Positions 36,942 through 46,300 of a stretch of DNA of 64,000 nucleotides are shown here, one piece after another. The position numbers were made by a program, and so were the translations under genes. Numbering within the stretch: the stretch's first letter is position 1; every line of letters starts with the position of its first letter. Below the pieces are notes generated by a model that was not told where the DNA came from, ran no database searches, and saw only the letters and a list, made by a program, of their open reading frames with translations. The stretch comes from Rhodopirellula sp. SM50 (GTDB lineage: Bacteria; Planctomycetota; Planctomycetia; Pirellulales; Pirellulaceae), in NCBI RefSeq assembly GCF_002289565.1, contig NZ_NTFY01000023.1, positions 1-64,000 on the forward strand. Direction: 5' to 3'.

Positions 36942-37859
36942 CTAAAACCGCCCCTGCCGCTGCGTCAGATACTCCGTCAGCGCGGTGTCAAACGGCATGC
37001 TGGTATCCAGCGGGACGTAATCGATTTGCAGTTGATTGCAGCCATCGCGGTAGGCGTCACGGAATTCCGCCAAGGCCGCCAGGTAGTCTTCGCGGAAACC
37101 CGTCGCATCAACGGACACCGATTGGCCGGATTCCGAATCGGTGAACTGCACCGGTCCATCATAAGGGAACTCGACTTCGGCTGCGTCCAAGACGTGAAAG
37201 ACGATGACGTCGTGTCCGGCGTGCCGCAGCCGCGCGAGTGCCGAGACGACTTCGGCGATTTGTTCTTGCCAGGTTTTCTGGTCGTCGTCACTGGGCCACA
37301 AATCACTGAACAGCATCACCAGCGAGTGTTGTTTCAGCATCGCGGCGACTTGCGTCAACGATGCCGGGACATCGGTGGCACCGGCGGGCTTGAGGTTTGA
37401 GAGCCTGGCGATGACGTCGCCCATGTGTCCGCGGCGGGAACGTGCCGGCAGTGACGCGTGGACTTTCTCGTCAAAGGTGATCAGGCCGACAGGGTCTTGC
37501 TGCATGATCATCAAGTACGTCAGCGCCGCGGCCAAACACGTCACGTACTCGAATTTCGTCATCGACTGGTTTTCGGTAAACCCCATCGACTTGGACAGGT
37601 CGATGACCAGGTACCCGATCAGGTTGGTTTCCGATTCAAATCGCTTGACAAAATACTTGTCGGTCTTGGCGTAGACCAACCAGTCGATCAGCTTGGGATC
37701 GTCGCCGCGGTTGTAGCGCCGGTGCTCACTGAACTGGACCGAGAAGCCGTGAAAGGGGCTGCTGTGCAAGCCTTGCAAAAACCCCCGCACGACCATCCGG
37801 GCGCGCAAGTCCAGCCGTTTGATACTCTGCAACGCTTCGGGCGAGAGCAGGGAGCTCAT
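36942..37859 (-). CDS. DUF58 domain protein with vWA-like fold
   Basis: The 305-residue product matches DUF58: the conserved FSEHRRYNRGDDPKLIDWLV with the R-x-Y-x-x-G-D-D-x-x-x-I-D-W pattern, then a von Willebrand A-like half with LVIDLSKSMG (a MIDAS D-x-S-x-S-type site). DUF58 proteins pair with MoxR ATPases as chaperone-like systems for metal insertion or envelope protein assembly. Its start overlaps the moxR gene by four bases, so the two are one unit. No BatA/BatB-type protein is adjacent. Confidence 0.93.
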   Translation of the reverse strand: MSSLLSPEALQSIKRLDLRARMVVRGFLQGLHSSPFHGFSVQFSEHRRYNRGDDPKLIDWLVYAKTDKYFVKRFESETNLIGYLVIDLSKSMGFTENQSMTKFEYVTCLAAALTYLMIMQQDPVGLITFDEKVHASLPARSRRGHMGDVIARLSNLKPAGATDVPASLTQVAAMLKQHSLVMLFSDLWPSDDDQKTWQEQIAEVVSALARLRHAGHDVIVFHVLDAAEVEFPYDGPVQFTDSESGQSVSVDATGFREDYLAALAEFRDAYRDGCNQLQIDYVPLDTSMPFDTALTEYLTQRQGRF

Positions 37860-38917
37860 TTGGCCAGCTTTTCGGGTTGCGGCGGCTGGATGTCATCGAG
37901 CAATCGCGTCACGAGCGAATCGCTGTCCATGCCTTCGGCGGTCGCTTGGAAATTGGTCCCGATCCGATGCCGCAGCACCGGCAGGGCAATCCGCCGGACG
38001 TCATTGACGTCGACACTGAATCGGCCTTCCATCGCCGCCATCGCCTTGGCACCGGCGATCAGGTTTTGGCCGGCTCGAGGTCCCGCGCCGAAATCGACCA
38101 AGTCGCGAATGTATTCCGGCGACGTTTCATCCGACGGCCGGGTGGCCCGGACGATGCTGGCGACATACTTGATCACGAACGGGTTGACCGCCACGCTGGT
38201 GACGAGTTGTTGGACATTCAAGATCGCTCGTGCGGACAAGACCTTGTTGACCGTCGCGGTTTCACCGCGGGTCGTCGTCGTCAGGATTTGTTCTTCTTCG
38301 GCCGCCGAGGGGTAGTCCAGTTTGATGTTGAACATGAACCGGTCGAGTTGGGCTTCGGGCAGCGGATAGGTACCCTCTTGCTCGATCGGGTTTTGGGTGG
38401 CGATGGTGAAGAACGGTTTGGGCAGGGCAAACGTTTCGCGTCCCACGGTGACCTGGCGTTCCTGCATCGCTTCGAGCAATGCGGCCTGGGTCTTGGGCGG
38501 GGTACGGTTGATCTCGTCGGCCAGCAAGATGTTGGCAAAGATCGGGCCTTCGACAAACCGGAAACTGCGTTTGCCGTGTTCGTCCTCTTCCAGGACTTGC
38601 GTGCCGGTGATGTCCGAGGGCATCAGGTCAGGCGTGAACTGAATCCGTTTAAAGGACACATCCAGAATGCTGGCCAGTGTGCTGACGATCAGGGTCTTGG
38701 CCAATCCCGGCACGCCCTCCAGCAAGCAGTGACCGCGGGTGTAGATCGCGGCCAACAATTGCTCGATGGTTTCGGATTGCCCGACGATGACCTTGGAGAG
38801 TTCGCTGCGGATCGTCGCTTGATGGTCGGAAAACTCACGCAGGACGTCGCCGAGGTTGCGTCCGGGCTGGCCGCCAGGTTTGCCGGCCGGCGGATGGGGT
38901 GGAGTCGGGGCGCTCAC
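37856..38917 (-). CDS. MoxR-family AAA+ ATPase
   Basis: The 353-residue ATPase has Walker A GVPGLAKT, Walker B ILLADEINRTPPKTQAALLE and sensor-1 ATQNPIEQEGTYPLPEAQLD, typical of MoxR. A Pro/Gly-rich N-terminal tail of about 25 residues precedes the domain. The GTG start beginning MSAPTPPHP is preferred over a TTG seven codons upstream. It is the first gene of the MoxR-DUF58 unit and lies divergently from the DUF4159 protein gene. Confidence 0.93.
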   Translation of the reverse strand: MSAPTPPHPPAGKPGGQPGRNLGDVLREFSDHQATIRSELSKVIVGQSETIEQLLAAIYTRGHCLLEGVPGLAKTLIVSTLASILDVSFKRIQFTPDLMPSDITGTQVLEEDEHGKRSFRFVEGPIFANILLADEINRTPPKTQAALLEAMQERQVTVGRETFALPKPFFTIATQNPIEQEGTYPLPEAQLDRFMFNIKLDYPSAAEEEQILTTTTRGETATVNKVLSARAILNVQQLVTSVAVNPFVIKYVASIVRATRPSDETSPEYIRDLVDFGAGPRAGQNLIAGAKAMAAMEGRFSVDVNDVRRIALPVLRHRIGTNFQATAEGMDSDSLVTRLLDDIQPPQPEKLAK

Positions 38918-39221
38918 GATAGGGCAGCTACCTTGCAATGTGATTTGGAAGAATGTCTCGGCACGGACCGAAAGCTGAAAAGCGCCAACGAAGGGCAGTT
39001 TCTACCGGATCAGTCGAACGATATCAGTCCCGCGGCGTAAGCCCAAGTCCGTCAAAATGACGGACGAGCGCTGCGGCTGCGGTTGTGGCCCCGCGGCAAA
39101 CCGCTGATGTTCCAAATGATATCAGCCAGACCGCGACAGCGTACGGGCATGACCATCGCTCGCACGGACCAATCAGTGTAAGATGCAGACCTGGGTTACT
39201 GGTAAGGGGGGGGACCACCAA
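38918..39221. other. Divergent promoter region, one small perfect hairpin
   Basis: A perfect 8-bp stem with a 3-base loop lies at 39047-39065 (gtccgtca/tgacggac). Otherwise no repeat family or gene is present. It separates the divergent moxR and DUF4159 genes and should contain both promoters. Confidence 0.5.
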
Positions 39222-41534
39222 TTGTTACGCTGCATCACACTGTTTTTGTCGCTCGTGGTCGCATCGGGCGCCGTTGCGTCCAAAGTCCACGCCGAGGTGG
39301 ATGCTGCGGCGGTGAACCGCGCGATTGATCGCGGGGTTACCTATCTTCGCAGCGCTCAAAACGATCGTGGCGGCTGGGATGAGTTTCAGGGCCAGTCGTG
39401 CGGCCTTTCTTCGCTGTGCACCCTGGCATTGCTCAATGCCGGCGTCTCCCGCGATGATCCGGCGATCAAGAACGCGATGTCGTATCTGCGGGCCACGGTT
39501 GCCGAGAGCACCTACTCGGTCGCGCTGCAAACGCTGGTGTTTTGTCAGCACGGATCGGCCAGTGATCTACCGCGCATTCGCAACAATGTGACTTGGCTGA
39601 CCGAGGCTCAGACCGCCACGGGGGCGTGGAGCTACGGCGGCAAACGACAATTCGGCGGCGACCCGTCGAACGCACAGTTCGCACTGCTCGCCCTGGGGGC
39701 AGCCCAAGACCGTGGCGTGACGGTCAAGCCGGAGGTGTTTGAACAAGCGATCGACTATTGGGAATTGCAGCAGAATCCTAACGGCGGTTGGAGCTACTCC
39801 GGCGGTGCACCGACGGGAAGCATGACCTGCGCCGGGATCGCGTCGCTGATCATCGCCAACGGCCGTTTGGGCAACGCCAGTTCATCGGTCAAGGACGGCA
39901 GAATCGAATGTTGCGGAGGTGATTCCACGAAGCAAGATCCGATCGCCCGCGGCATCGATTGGCTGGGCAAACGCTTCAGCGCCGATGTCAATCCCGGCGG
40001 CAGCGCCGACACTTATTACTACTATCTGTATGCCATCGAACGGACGGGGCGACTTTCCGGACGCCGCTTCTTTGGCGGTCACGATTGGTATCGCGAAGGC
40101 GCCGAACGACTGATCCGCCAACAGGATGGTTTTCAAGGGTTCTGGGAAGGCGGACAATGGGAACGCCCCACCGTCGCCACGTCGTTCGCGTTGTTGTTTT
40201 TGTCCAAAGGCAAACGCCAGGTCGTCGTCGGGCAACTGGAACGCGACAAGACGGACCAACGGGAATGGCAACCCCACCCGGACGCGTTGCGGCAACTGGT
40301 GCGGCATGTCGAACGGGCTTGGGGACGCGACCTGACTTGGCAAACCGTCCAGCTGGAAAACGCCGGCTTGATCGATTTGTTGCAAACACCGGTGTTGGTC
40401 ATCAGCGGTAAAGAAACGCTGGCCTTGAGTGCGGAGAACAGCGAACTGCTGAAGGATTATGTCGACCAGGGTGGCACCATTGTGTTTGACGCCAGCGGCG
40501 ACAGCGGCTGTGGGAACGCGGCGAATTTTCAGAACAGCGTCGCCAACCTCTGTGCCCAGTGGTACCCCAACGCCCCGCTGGAACGCTTGCCGACATCACA
40601 TCCGGTGTGGAACGCCGAGCGCAATGTGGACATCACCGCGATGCCCAACGGGTTTTGGGTCTATGGCGTCCAAGCCTGCTGTCGTACCGCCGTCTTTTAT
40701 GTTCCGCAAAGCCTGACCTGTCGTTGGGAATTGGGCGACCGACTGTTTCAACGTGGTGAAACCGACGATCCGGTTCGACGCCAAATCGATCACTCCATCC
40801 GCATCGGACAAAACATCATCGCGTATGCGACCGGGCGTGAATTGAAAGACAAGCTGGACGCGCAGATCGTGCTGCAAGCCGACGCGATGGAATTGACCGA
40901 GCGGGGGACGACGCGAATCGCTCGGCTGGACGTCGGCGCCGGTGGCGAAGACGCGCGGCGTGCGCTGCCCAACGCCTCGACCATCATCCGCAATCAGACG
41001 CAGGTTGCGATCAGCGTGCCCGAAGACCCGGTCCGGTTTGACGAGCAAGACTTGGCCGAAGTGTCGGTGCTGTGGGTCCACGGTCGACGCGACTTTGTGC
41101 TGACCGCCGAGCAGCGTGAGGCGCTGCGCCAATTCATCGAGCACGGCGGCGTGATTTTGGGCACCGCGATCTGTGGTGACGAAGCGTTCGCCCAAGCGTT
41201 TCGTCGTGAGTTGGCCGCGGTGCTGGGCCAGAATTCGCTGCAATCGATGCCCTCGGACCATCCCATGCTGACCCCGCAGTACTTCGGTTACGATTTGCGC
41301 TCGGTCACCATCCGACGGATCGGTCGCGGAGCCGGCGGCCAACAAATCCGCCGGCAAACCTCACCACCCATCCTGGAATACGCCGAAGTCGATGAAGTGG
41401 TCGCGGTGGTGTTTTCGCCGTTGGACATCAGCTGTGCGCTCGAAAGTCAAAACTCCGTCCAATGCCCCGGTTACGGAACCGAAGACGCCGCCAAGATCGT
41501 CACCAACGTCGTCCAGATGGCGCTCAATCAGTAG
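39222..41534 (+). CDS. Secreted DUF4159/prenyltransferase-like protein
   Basis: The product is 770 residues from the TTG at 39222, which begins a signal peptide (LRCITLFLSLVVASGAVAS) and has an A/G-rich ribosome site (AAGGGGG) about nine bases upstream; an ATG at 39183 would add 13 residues. The N-terminal half is alpha-barrel repeats of the terpene-cyclase/prenyltransferase type with the QNDRGGWDEF, GAWSYGG and NPNGGWSYSG motifs. The second half has two DUF4159-like segments with TPVLVISGKETLALS and the later EVSVLWVHGRRDFVLTAEQ. Planctomycete genomes often pair such proteins with MoxR/DUF58 genes, as here across a divergent promoter. Function unknown. Confidence 0.85.
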   Translation: MLRCITLFLSLVVASGAVASKVHAEVDAAAVNRAIDRGVTYLRSAQNDRGGWDEFQGQSCGLSSLCTLALLNAGVSRDDPAIKNAMSYLRATVAESTYSVALQTLVFCQHGSASDLPRIRNNVTWLTEAQTATGAWSYGGKRQFGGDPSNAQFALLALGAAQDRGVTVKPEVFEQAIDYWELQQNPNGGWSYSGGAPTGSMTCAGIASLIIANGRLGNASSSVKDGRIECCGGDSTKQDPIARGIDWLGKRFSADVNPGGSADTYYYYLYAIERTGRLSGRRFFGGHDWYREGAERLIRQQDGFQGFWEGGQWERPTVATSFALLFLSKGKRQVVVGQLERDKTDQREWQPHPDALRQLVRHVERAWGRDLTWQTVQLENAGLIDLLQTPVLVISGKETLALSAENSELLKDYVDQGGTIVFDASGDSGCGNAANFQNSVANLCAQWYPNAPLERLPTSHPVWNAERNVDITAMPNGFWVYGVQACCRTAVFYVPQSLTCRWELGDRLFQRGETDDPVRRQIDHSIRIGQNIIAYATGRELKDKLDAQIVLQADAMELTERGTTRIARLDVGAGGEDARRALPNASTIIRNQTQVAISVPEDPVRFDEQDLAEVSVLWVHGRRDFVLTAEQREALRQFIEHGGVILGTAICGDEAFAQAFRRELAAVLGQNSLQSMPSDHPMLTPQYFGYDLRSVTIRRIGRGAGGQQIRRQTSPPILEYAEVDEVVAVVFSPLDISCALESQNSVQCPGYGTEDAAKIVTNVVQMALNQ

Positions 41535-41540
41535 GATTTG

Positions 41541-41640
41541 TAGGGCATGCTGTGCATGCCATTTTCGCGTAGGGCATGCTGTGCATGCCATTTTCGCGTA
41601 GGGCATGCTGTGCATGCCATCCGTCACGCACAGCGTGACC
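41541..41640. repeat. 29-bp tandem repeat, three copies
   Basis: The unit tagggcatgctgtgcatgcc plus nine bases starts at 41541, 41570 and 41599. Each contains the palindrome ggcatgctgtgcatgcc. The last copy runs into a cgtcacgcacagcgtgacc inverted repeat. It lies between convergent genes. Confidence 0.9.
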
Positions 41641-41651
41641 TACACGTTTCC

Positions 41652-42728
41652 TCAATCCGGGAACACCGCCATCACTTCTTCGGCCCACTCGGTCCAGCCT
41701 TCCGCGGCGGCTTCGAAATCGACTTTCATCCAACGCACCGGTTCTTTCGGCATCACGCGCGGCCGGTACTCGCTGTCGCGGCTGATCGGCAATTGGCTGC
41801 TGTCCCCCATCGCCAACCGGTCTTCGGTTTGCGCAGAAACCAGGTAGTCGGCAAGCGATTCCGCGGCGACGGGATGGGGAGCGTCTTTCAAGATCGCCAG
41901 TGTGTTGGGAATCCGCAGGGTACCCGGTTGATCGGGTTGCTGATCGGGGAACACGATCGCGACCTTTCGCAATTGATCTTTTTCGATGATCGCGTCGTCG
42001 GTGTCGGTCAGCCCCCAGGCGACTTCGCCGGACGAGACCGCCAAGGCGACTTGCTTGTTGCCCGACAACACCACCGCGCTGTCATGAATCTGTTTCAAGA
42101 ACTCCAGCGTTTCATCATGACCGTCGCGAACACGGAGCACCGCAAAATGCGTCGCCGTGGTGCCGAACAAGGGTCGAGCCATCGCGCAATTGTGTTTCCA
42201 TTTCGGATCGATCAGATCGGCCACACTGGTTGGGTAGTCGTCTTTGGAAGGAATCATGTCGGTGTTGATCAGCAACACGCGCGCCCGGGCGGCGAATCCG
42301 CACCACGTACCGTCGCTGGCGATCATGTCGCTCGGCCAGCCCGGGGCGACGGCCCACGTCCGCGGTTTCAACAGACCGAGTTTTTGCAGTCGAACGGTGT
42401 GCATGATCTCGTTGTTCCAGAACACGTCACAAACCGGCGCATTTTGTTCGGCGAGAATCTGATTGACCAAGCCGACGGTTTTCGTCGATTCGACATCAAA
42501 TTTGCCGACGATTCCGGTCTCGTGGTCCACACTTCGTTCATACGCCGCAAAAATCGGTGTCGCGAACTGCTCGTCCAGCGCCGAGTACACCACCACGTCC
42601 CGCTCCGCCTTCGGAACGCATGCCGCGGTGCAGAACAACAGCGACCAGATCGGCAGGGTGAACCGAGATTTAGCGAGGGTGAATCGTCGTTTCGTGACCT
42701 GGAGGTTAGAATGGTGCAATGGTTTCAT
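41652..42728 (-). CDS. Iron(III)-type extracellular solute-binding lipoprotein
   Basis: The 358-residue protein has a lipoprotein signal (LPIWSLLFCTAAC) and matches the FbpA/AfuA class of periplasmic binding proteins: DVVVYSALDEQFATPIFAAY at the mature N-terminus, VFWNNEIMHTVRLQKLGLL, and the end-of-domain SLADYLVSAQTEDRLA. Known relatives bind ferric iron or its chelates for an ABC importer, but the permease and ATPase genes are not nearby. Its start lies close to the divergent peptidase gene, whose reading frame may begin only 78 bases away. Confidence 0.9.
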   Translation of the reverse strand: MKPLHHSNLQVTKRRFTLAKSRFTLPIWSLLFCTAACVPKAERDVVVYSALDEQFATPIFAAYERSVDHETGIVGKFDVESTKTVGLVNQILAEQNAPVCDVFWNNEIMHTVRLQKLGLLKPRTWAVAPGWPSDMIASDGTWCGFAARARVLLINTDMIPSKDDYPTSVADLIDPKWKHNCAMARPLFGTTATHFAVLRVRDGHDETLEFLKQIHDSAVVLSGNKQVALAVSSGEVAWGLTDTDDAIIEKDQLRKVAIVFPDQQPDQPGTLRIPNTLAILKDAPHPVAAESLADYLVSAQTEDRLAMGDSSQLPISRDSEYRPRVMPKEPVRWMKVDFEAAAEGWTEWAEEVMAVFPD

Positions 42729-42805
42729 TTTTTGAAGATCGTTTGGTCAACGTCGAAGGGTACCCCGACCCGGCACATGTTGGTGCGTTGCGGCGCAGGC
42801 TTGCC

Positions 42806-44095
42806 ATGCAAGTGCGTGCCCGTTGCCGGAGCGGCATTCTAACACTGATCGCCCTGATCAGCATCGCGGCGCTGAGTGCTCCGGTCGCATCGGCGCAATC
42901 GCCGCCCCCAATGCAAGTGGTTGAGGGAAAGCACATTGTCCTGAAATCGGATTCGGGGTCACGGGAATCATTGGTGGAACTGGTGGAAACCTATGACGCC
43001 GCAGTGCCCCAGTGGGAACGGTTTTGGCAACTGCCGCCCGGGACGCTGGATCGATGGCGGGTCGACGCGTTTGTGATGGCCGATCCCCAGCGGTTTCGTG
43101 ACAGCGGAGACCTACCGCCGGATTTAAGTTTCCCGTTCGGCTATGCCATCGATTCGAACATCTGGGTGATCCGCCAAAAAAGCGAATACTACACACGGCA
43201 TTTGTTGTTGCACGAGGGCGTGCATGCATTGGCGATCGAACTTTTCGGCGGCACGGGGCCGTCGTGGTTCGCCGAAGGGCTGGCGGAAATGCTGAGCGTT
43301 CACCGCGGCGCGGGCGGTCAAGTCGAAGTCAACGTGGTGCCGGAATCAACGCAGGTGGTTCCCTACTGGGGACGTTTCAAACTTCTCTCGCAACGTCGCG
43401 ACGAGCAGCGGATTCCGACGCTCGATGCCGTGCTCCAGTACCCGCCCGACCTGAAAAGCGACGTCGAATCGTACGGTTGGAGCTGGGTGGCGGCGATGCT
43501 GCTGACCGAGTACCCCGAGTATCGACCGGCAGTCTTGGCCGAAGCCCAAAATGGCAGCCTGCGAACCGTCGCATTTTCGACTGCGTTCAAACGGCGATTG
43601 AGTCAACAGTGGCCGATCGTGCAAGCCCGCTGGCGGATGCTGACCCATACCATCGATTATGGATTTGATTGGTCGCGCGAGCAAATCGACTTGGCGATCC
43701 GCGACAAACTTTGGCGGGGCAACCCGATCGAAACGACGATCCGGGCTGACCGTGGCTGGCAGAGTGTCGGCGTTCGATTCGCCCCCGGCATGCGCGTCAA
43801 ACTTTCTCCGCGCGGACGATGCAGCCTCGACGACGATCCGAAACCGTGGATCAGCGAGCCTCCCGGTGTCACGATTCACTACGCCAACGATCGACCGCTC
43901 GGGCAACTGCTGGTGTGTGTCTTGCCCAACAAAACCGACGAGCAACGACAGCTCGAACCACTGCGGATCCGCAGCGTCGAAGCCGACACCGAACTCGTCA
44001 TCGACAAACACTGTTGGTTGCTGTTTCGAATCAACGATCACCTCGGCGATCTGGGTAACAATCGTGGCGGCTACTCGGTGTCGATCCAGAGGTAG
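42806..44095 (+). CDS. Secreted HExxH peptidase-like protein with LecA-like tail
   Basis: The product is 429 residues. A Sec signal (RSGILTLIALISIAALSAPV) is followed by a domain carrying HEGVH (residues 136-140) and WFAEGLAEML about 20 residues later, the gluzincin pattern with a likely third zinc ligand Glu157 or Glu161. The C-terminus ends WLLFRINDHLGDLGNNRGGY and SVSIQ, which reads like the PA-IL/LecA lectin fold. The protein would thus pair a peptidase-like module with a possible sugar-binding end. An ATG at 42719 would add 29 residues and is possible; a GGAGG at 42701 better suits an out-of-frame ATG. Substrate unknown. Confidence 0.8.
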   Translation: MQVRARCRSGILTLIALISIAALSAPVASAQSPPPMQVVEGKHIVLKSDSGSRESLVELVETYDAAVPQWERFWQLPPGTLDRWRVDAFVMADPQRFRDSGDLPPDLSFPFGYAIDSNIWVIRQKSEYYTRHLLLHEGVHALAIELFGGTGPSWFAEGLAEMLSVHRGAGGQVEVNVVPESTQVVPYWGRFKLLSQRRDEQRIPTLDAVLQYPPDLKSDVESYGWSWVAAMLLTEYPEYRPAVLAEAQNGSLRTVAFSTAFKRRLSQQWPIVQARWRMLTHTIDYGFDWSREQIDLAIRDKLWRGNPIETTIRADRGWQSVGVRFAPGMRVKLSPRGRCSLDDDPKPWISEPPGVTIHYANDRPLGQLLVCVLPNKTDEQRQLEPLRIRSVEADTELVIDKHCWLLFRINDHLGDLGNNRGGYSVSIQR

Positions 44096-44108
44096 CGATC
44101 AAAAGATT

Positions 44109-44172
44109 GATTGGTCAAAAAATGGATTGGTCAAAAAATGGATTGGTCAAAAAATGGATTGGTCGAAAGATG
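44109..44172. repeat. 16-bp tandem repeat, four copies
   Basis: The unit gattggtcaaaaaatg repeats with an exact 16-bp period at 44109, 44125, 44141 and 44157, the last copy mutated. The array is ten bases after a stop codon and is much more A/T-rich than the genome around it. Confidence 0.9.
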
Positions 44173-44371
44173 GTCCGGGTCCGGTGCCTTATTTTTTGAC
44201 CAACAAATATTTTGACCATTTCTCCTCCCCTCTACTGCCCCCAAAATCGACGTTGCCGTCTTCAACCACACGACAAAATTGAACCTGACCCGGCTCAGCG
44301 GTTTTGATACGGTCGGCTCGAACTCGCTGGGTTCCCCGTTCTAATTCTTGCCAGTGTGTGGTGGGTCTGTG

Positions 44372-46300
44372 ATGCGTCGACGAAAAGGATTTCGTGGTGG
44401 TGTTCATTTTGCCAGTTGCCGACGACTCGGGGTCGAATCCCTCGAAACGCGTCGACTGCTTGCCGGCGATTCACTGTCTCTGTCACAGCATCCGATTGAC
44501 GACAGCCCAGCGATCGAAAGCGTCTCCCAACAAATCCAAGACCTTGCTGTCAATTTCAGCGCCTCCGACGCCGCCGGGGACACGATGCGGACGGCGGCCG
44601 ACTTGGGCGTGATCGATGGAACACTGCAACGCTCCGGACGGCTCAGTTGGTTCGACCGGATCGATGTGGTTCGTTTCGAAATCGCCGCCGATGCCAAGGT
44701 GCGGATCACTTTGGATCAACTCAATCGCGACGCGAATCTTTATGTTCTCGATCGCAACGGTCACCTGATCGGTTCTTCGACACGTTCGTCCAATCGCAGT
44801 GAATCGCTTTCGGGGTCGCTGCCCGACGGCGAGTACTACCTCGCGATTTCCTCGGTCGATTATCGAAGCATTTCCTATCGACTGACCTTGGACGTTCAGA
44901 CAGCGCGATCGCAACCGACGGTGAATCCCCCGGCGGCACCGACACCGGAACCGGAGCAGCCACCGCCGCCCGAGCCGACCACCGTGACGCCGCTGGCGGA
45001 AGTGGCCTATTTCGGCGGCAGCCGGGAATGGAATCTGAATGCCGTCGCGGCACCGGAAGCGTGGGCGGCGGGCTACCGTGGACAAGGCGTGACGGTTGCC
45101 GTGATTGATACCGGAGTGGATCTGGATCACCCCGACTTGGCCGGCGCCTTGTACGTCAATCCTGGCGAGATCGCTGGCAACGGGATCGACGATGATCGCA
45201 ACGGATTCGTCGATGACGTTTCGGGTTACGACTTCGTCTCCGGTGACGCGATCGCGGACGACGGCAACGGACACGGAACCCACGTCGCCGGCACAATCGC
45301 GGCAAGCGACAACGGTTTCGGCGTCACCGGAGTGGCTCCCGATGCCAAGATCCTGCCCGTTCGAGTGCTCGACGATTCCGGCAGCGGAACCGATGCTGGC
45401 GTGGCCGCCGGCATCCGCTACGCGGCCGATTTAGGCGTGCAAATCATCAACCTCAGTCTCGGTGGGGGGATCAGTTCTCGGATCGCCAGTGCCATTGACT
45501 ACGCGACCTCCTCGGGCGCGCTGGTGGTGGCTGCTGCAGGAAACGAGTCGGCGGCCAGCCCAAGCTATCCGGCGCGGCACAGCGCCGAATCGACCAGCGT
45601 GCTTTCAGTCGGCGCCTTCGACTCGTCGGGCCGCATCGCGGGCTTTAGCAACAACGTCGGCGGCAGCGGCGCGGTCCAAGTCGACGCCCCGGGCGTGAGT
45701 GTTTACAGCACCTATGCCGGCGGCGGCTATCGTTCTCTCAGCGGCACCAGCATGGCCAGTCCGCATGTGGCCGCTGTCGCAGCGCTCACACTGTCGGCCA
45801 ACCCGCAGCTCACGTCTTCGCAATTGCGGGAATTGCTCTCCAGCGGAACCGTCGGACAAGCCACGTCGAGTGATTCGATCGGCAAGGTCAGCACGTTGAA
45901 TTCAGTCGCCTTTGCCGCCGCGGGGCTGACTTCGACCGGAGGCATAACCGGTTCGCAGATCGCGACCTCGGCCACGTCGTCGACCGACGTTCGGACGAAG
46001 TCGGGAGACGGTGTTCCCGTCCCCTCAGATCGTTTGCCCCAGCGACCAGCGGGAACGGTGGCGGCGGCGGGGCGATTGGAGGGAGACGTCGAACCCTTGC
46101 CCGTTGAAATGCCTGGAATCAAGCAAGTCGCAAACGCTGAATCCTTGTCGTCGCAGGCCGTCGACAATGCGTTGGCGGATGTCGACGTGGATTGGACAGA
46201 GGCGGTCCAACGTCAACACGATGCCGATCCGTTCATCGAGTTGCCGGGTGATCTCGATGCGGCGGGTAGCGGAATCTCGTTACGAGGCTCCGCCTCGTAA
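44372..46300 (+). CDS. Subtilisin-family (S8) protease with PPC and LE-R-LL N-terminus
   Basis: The 642-residue protease has the N-terminal motif VESLETRRLLAGD (residues 21-33), shared with the giant protein at 56197 and typical of planctomycete exported proteins. A PPC-type domain follows (residues 70-176), then a Pro-rich linker, then the S8 domain with Asp246 (AVIDTGVD), His301 (GNGHGTHVAG) and Ser460 (LSGTSMASPHVAA). The C-terminal 150 residues are low-complexity. The last codons (SLRGSAS and stop) are a perfect 23-base palindrome of a repeat family, so the natural C-terminus may have been cut by it. The ATG is used, not a TTG 24 bases upstream. Confidence 0.92.
   Translation: MRRRKGFRGGVHFASCRRLGVESLETRRLLAGDSLSLSQHPIDDSPAIESVSQQIQDLAVNFSASDAAGDTMRTAADLGVIDGTLQRSGRLSWFDRIDVVRFEIAADAKVRITLDQLNRDANLYVLDRNGHLIGSSTRSSNRSESLSGSLPDGEYYLAISSVDYRSISYRLTLDVQTARSQPTVNPPAAPTPEPEQPPPPEPTTVTPLAEVAYFGGSREWNLNAVAAPEAWAAGYRGQGVTVAVIDTGVDLDHPDLAGALYVNPGEIAGNGIDDDRNGFVDDVSGYDFVSGDAIADDGNGHGTHVAGTIAASDNGFGVTGVAPDAKILPVRVLDDSGSGTDAGVAAGIRYAADLGVQIINLSLGGGISSRIASAIDYATSSGALVVAAAGNESAASPSYPARHSAESTSVLSVGAFDSSGRIAGFSNNVGGSGAVQVDAPGVSVYSTYAGGGYRSLSGTSMASPHVAAVAALTLSANPQLTSSQLRELLSSGTVGQATSSDSIGKVSTLNSVAFAAAGLTSTGGITGSQIATSATSSTDVRTKSGDGVPVPSDRLPQRPAGTVAAAGRLEGDVEPLPVEMPGIKQVANAESLSSQAVDNALADVDVDWTEAVQRQHDADPFIELPGDLDAAGSGISLRGSAS

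Noticed and set aside
41547-42842. Long plus-strand open frame of 431 codons
   Set aside because: It is antisense to the binding-protein gene, which has a lipobox and family motifs. Such frames are common in high-GC DNA and this one starts in a repeat array.
42711-42842. 43-codon frame with a GGAGG ribosome site before the peptidase gene
   Set aside because: The ribosome site is good, but the peptide has no recognisable feature and overlaps the peptidase reading frame; it could be a leader peptide but there is too little support.
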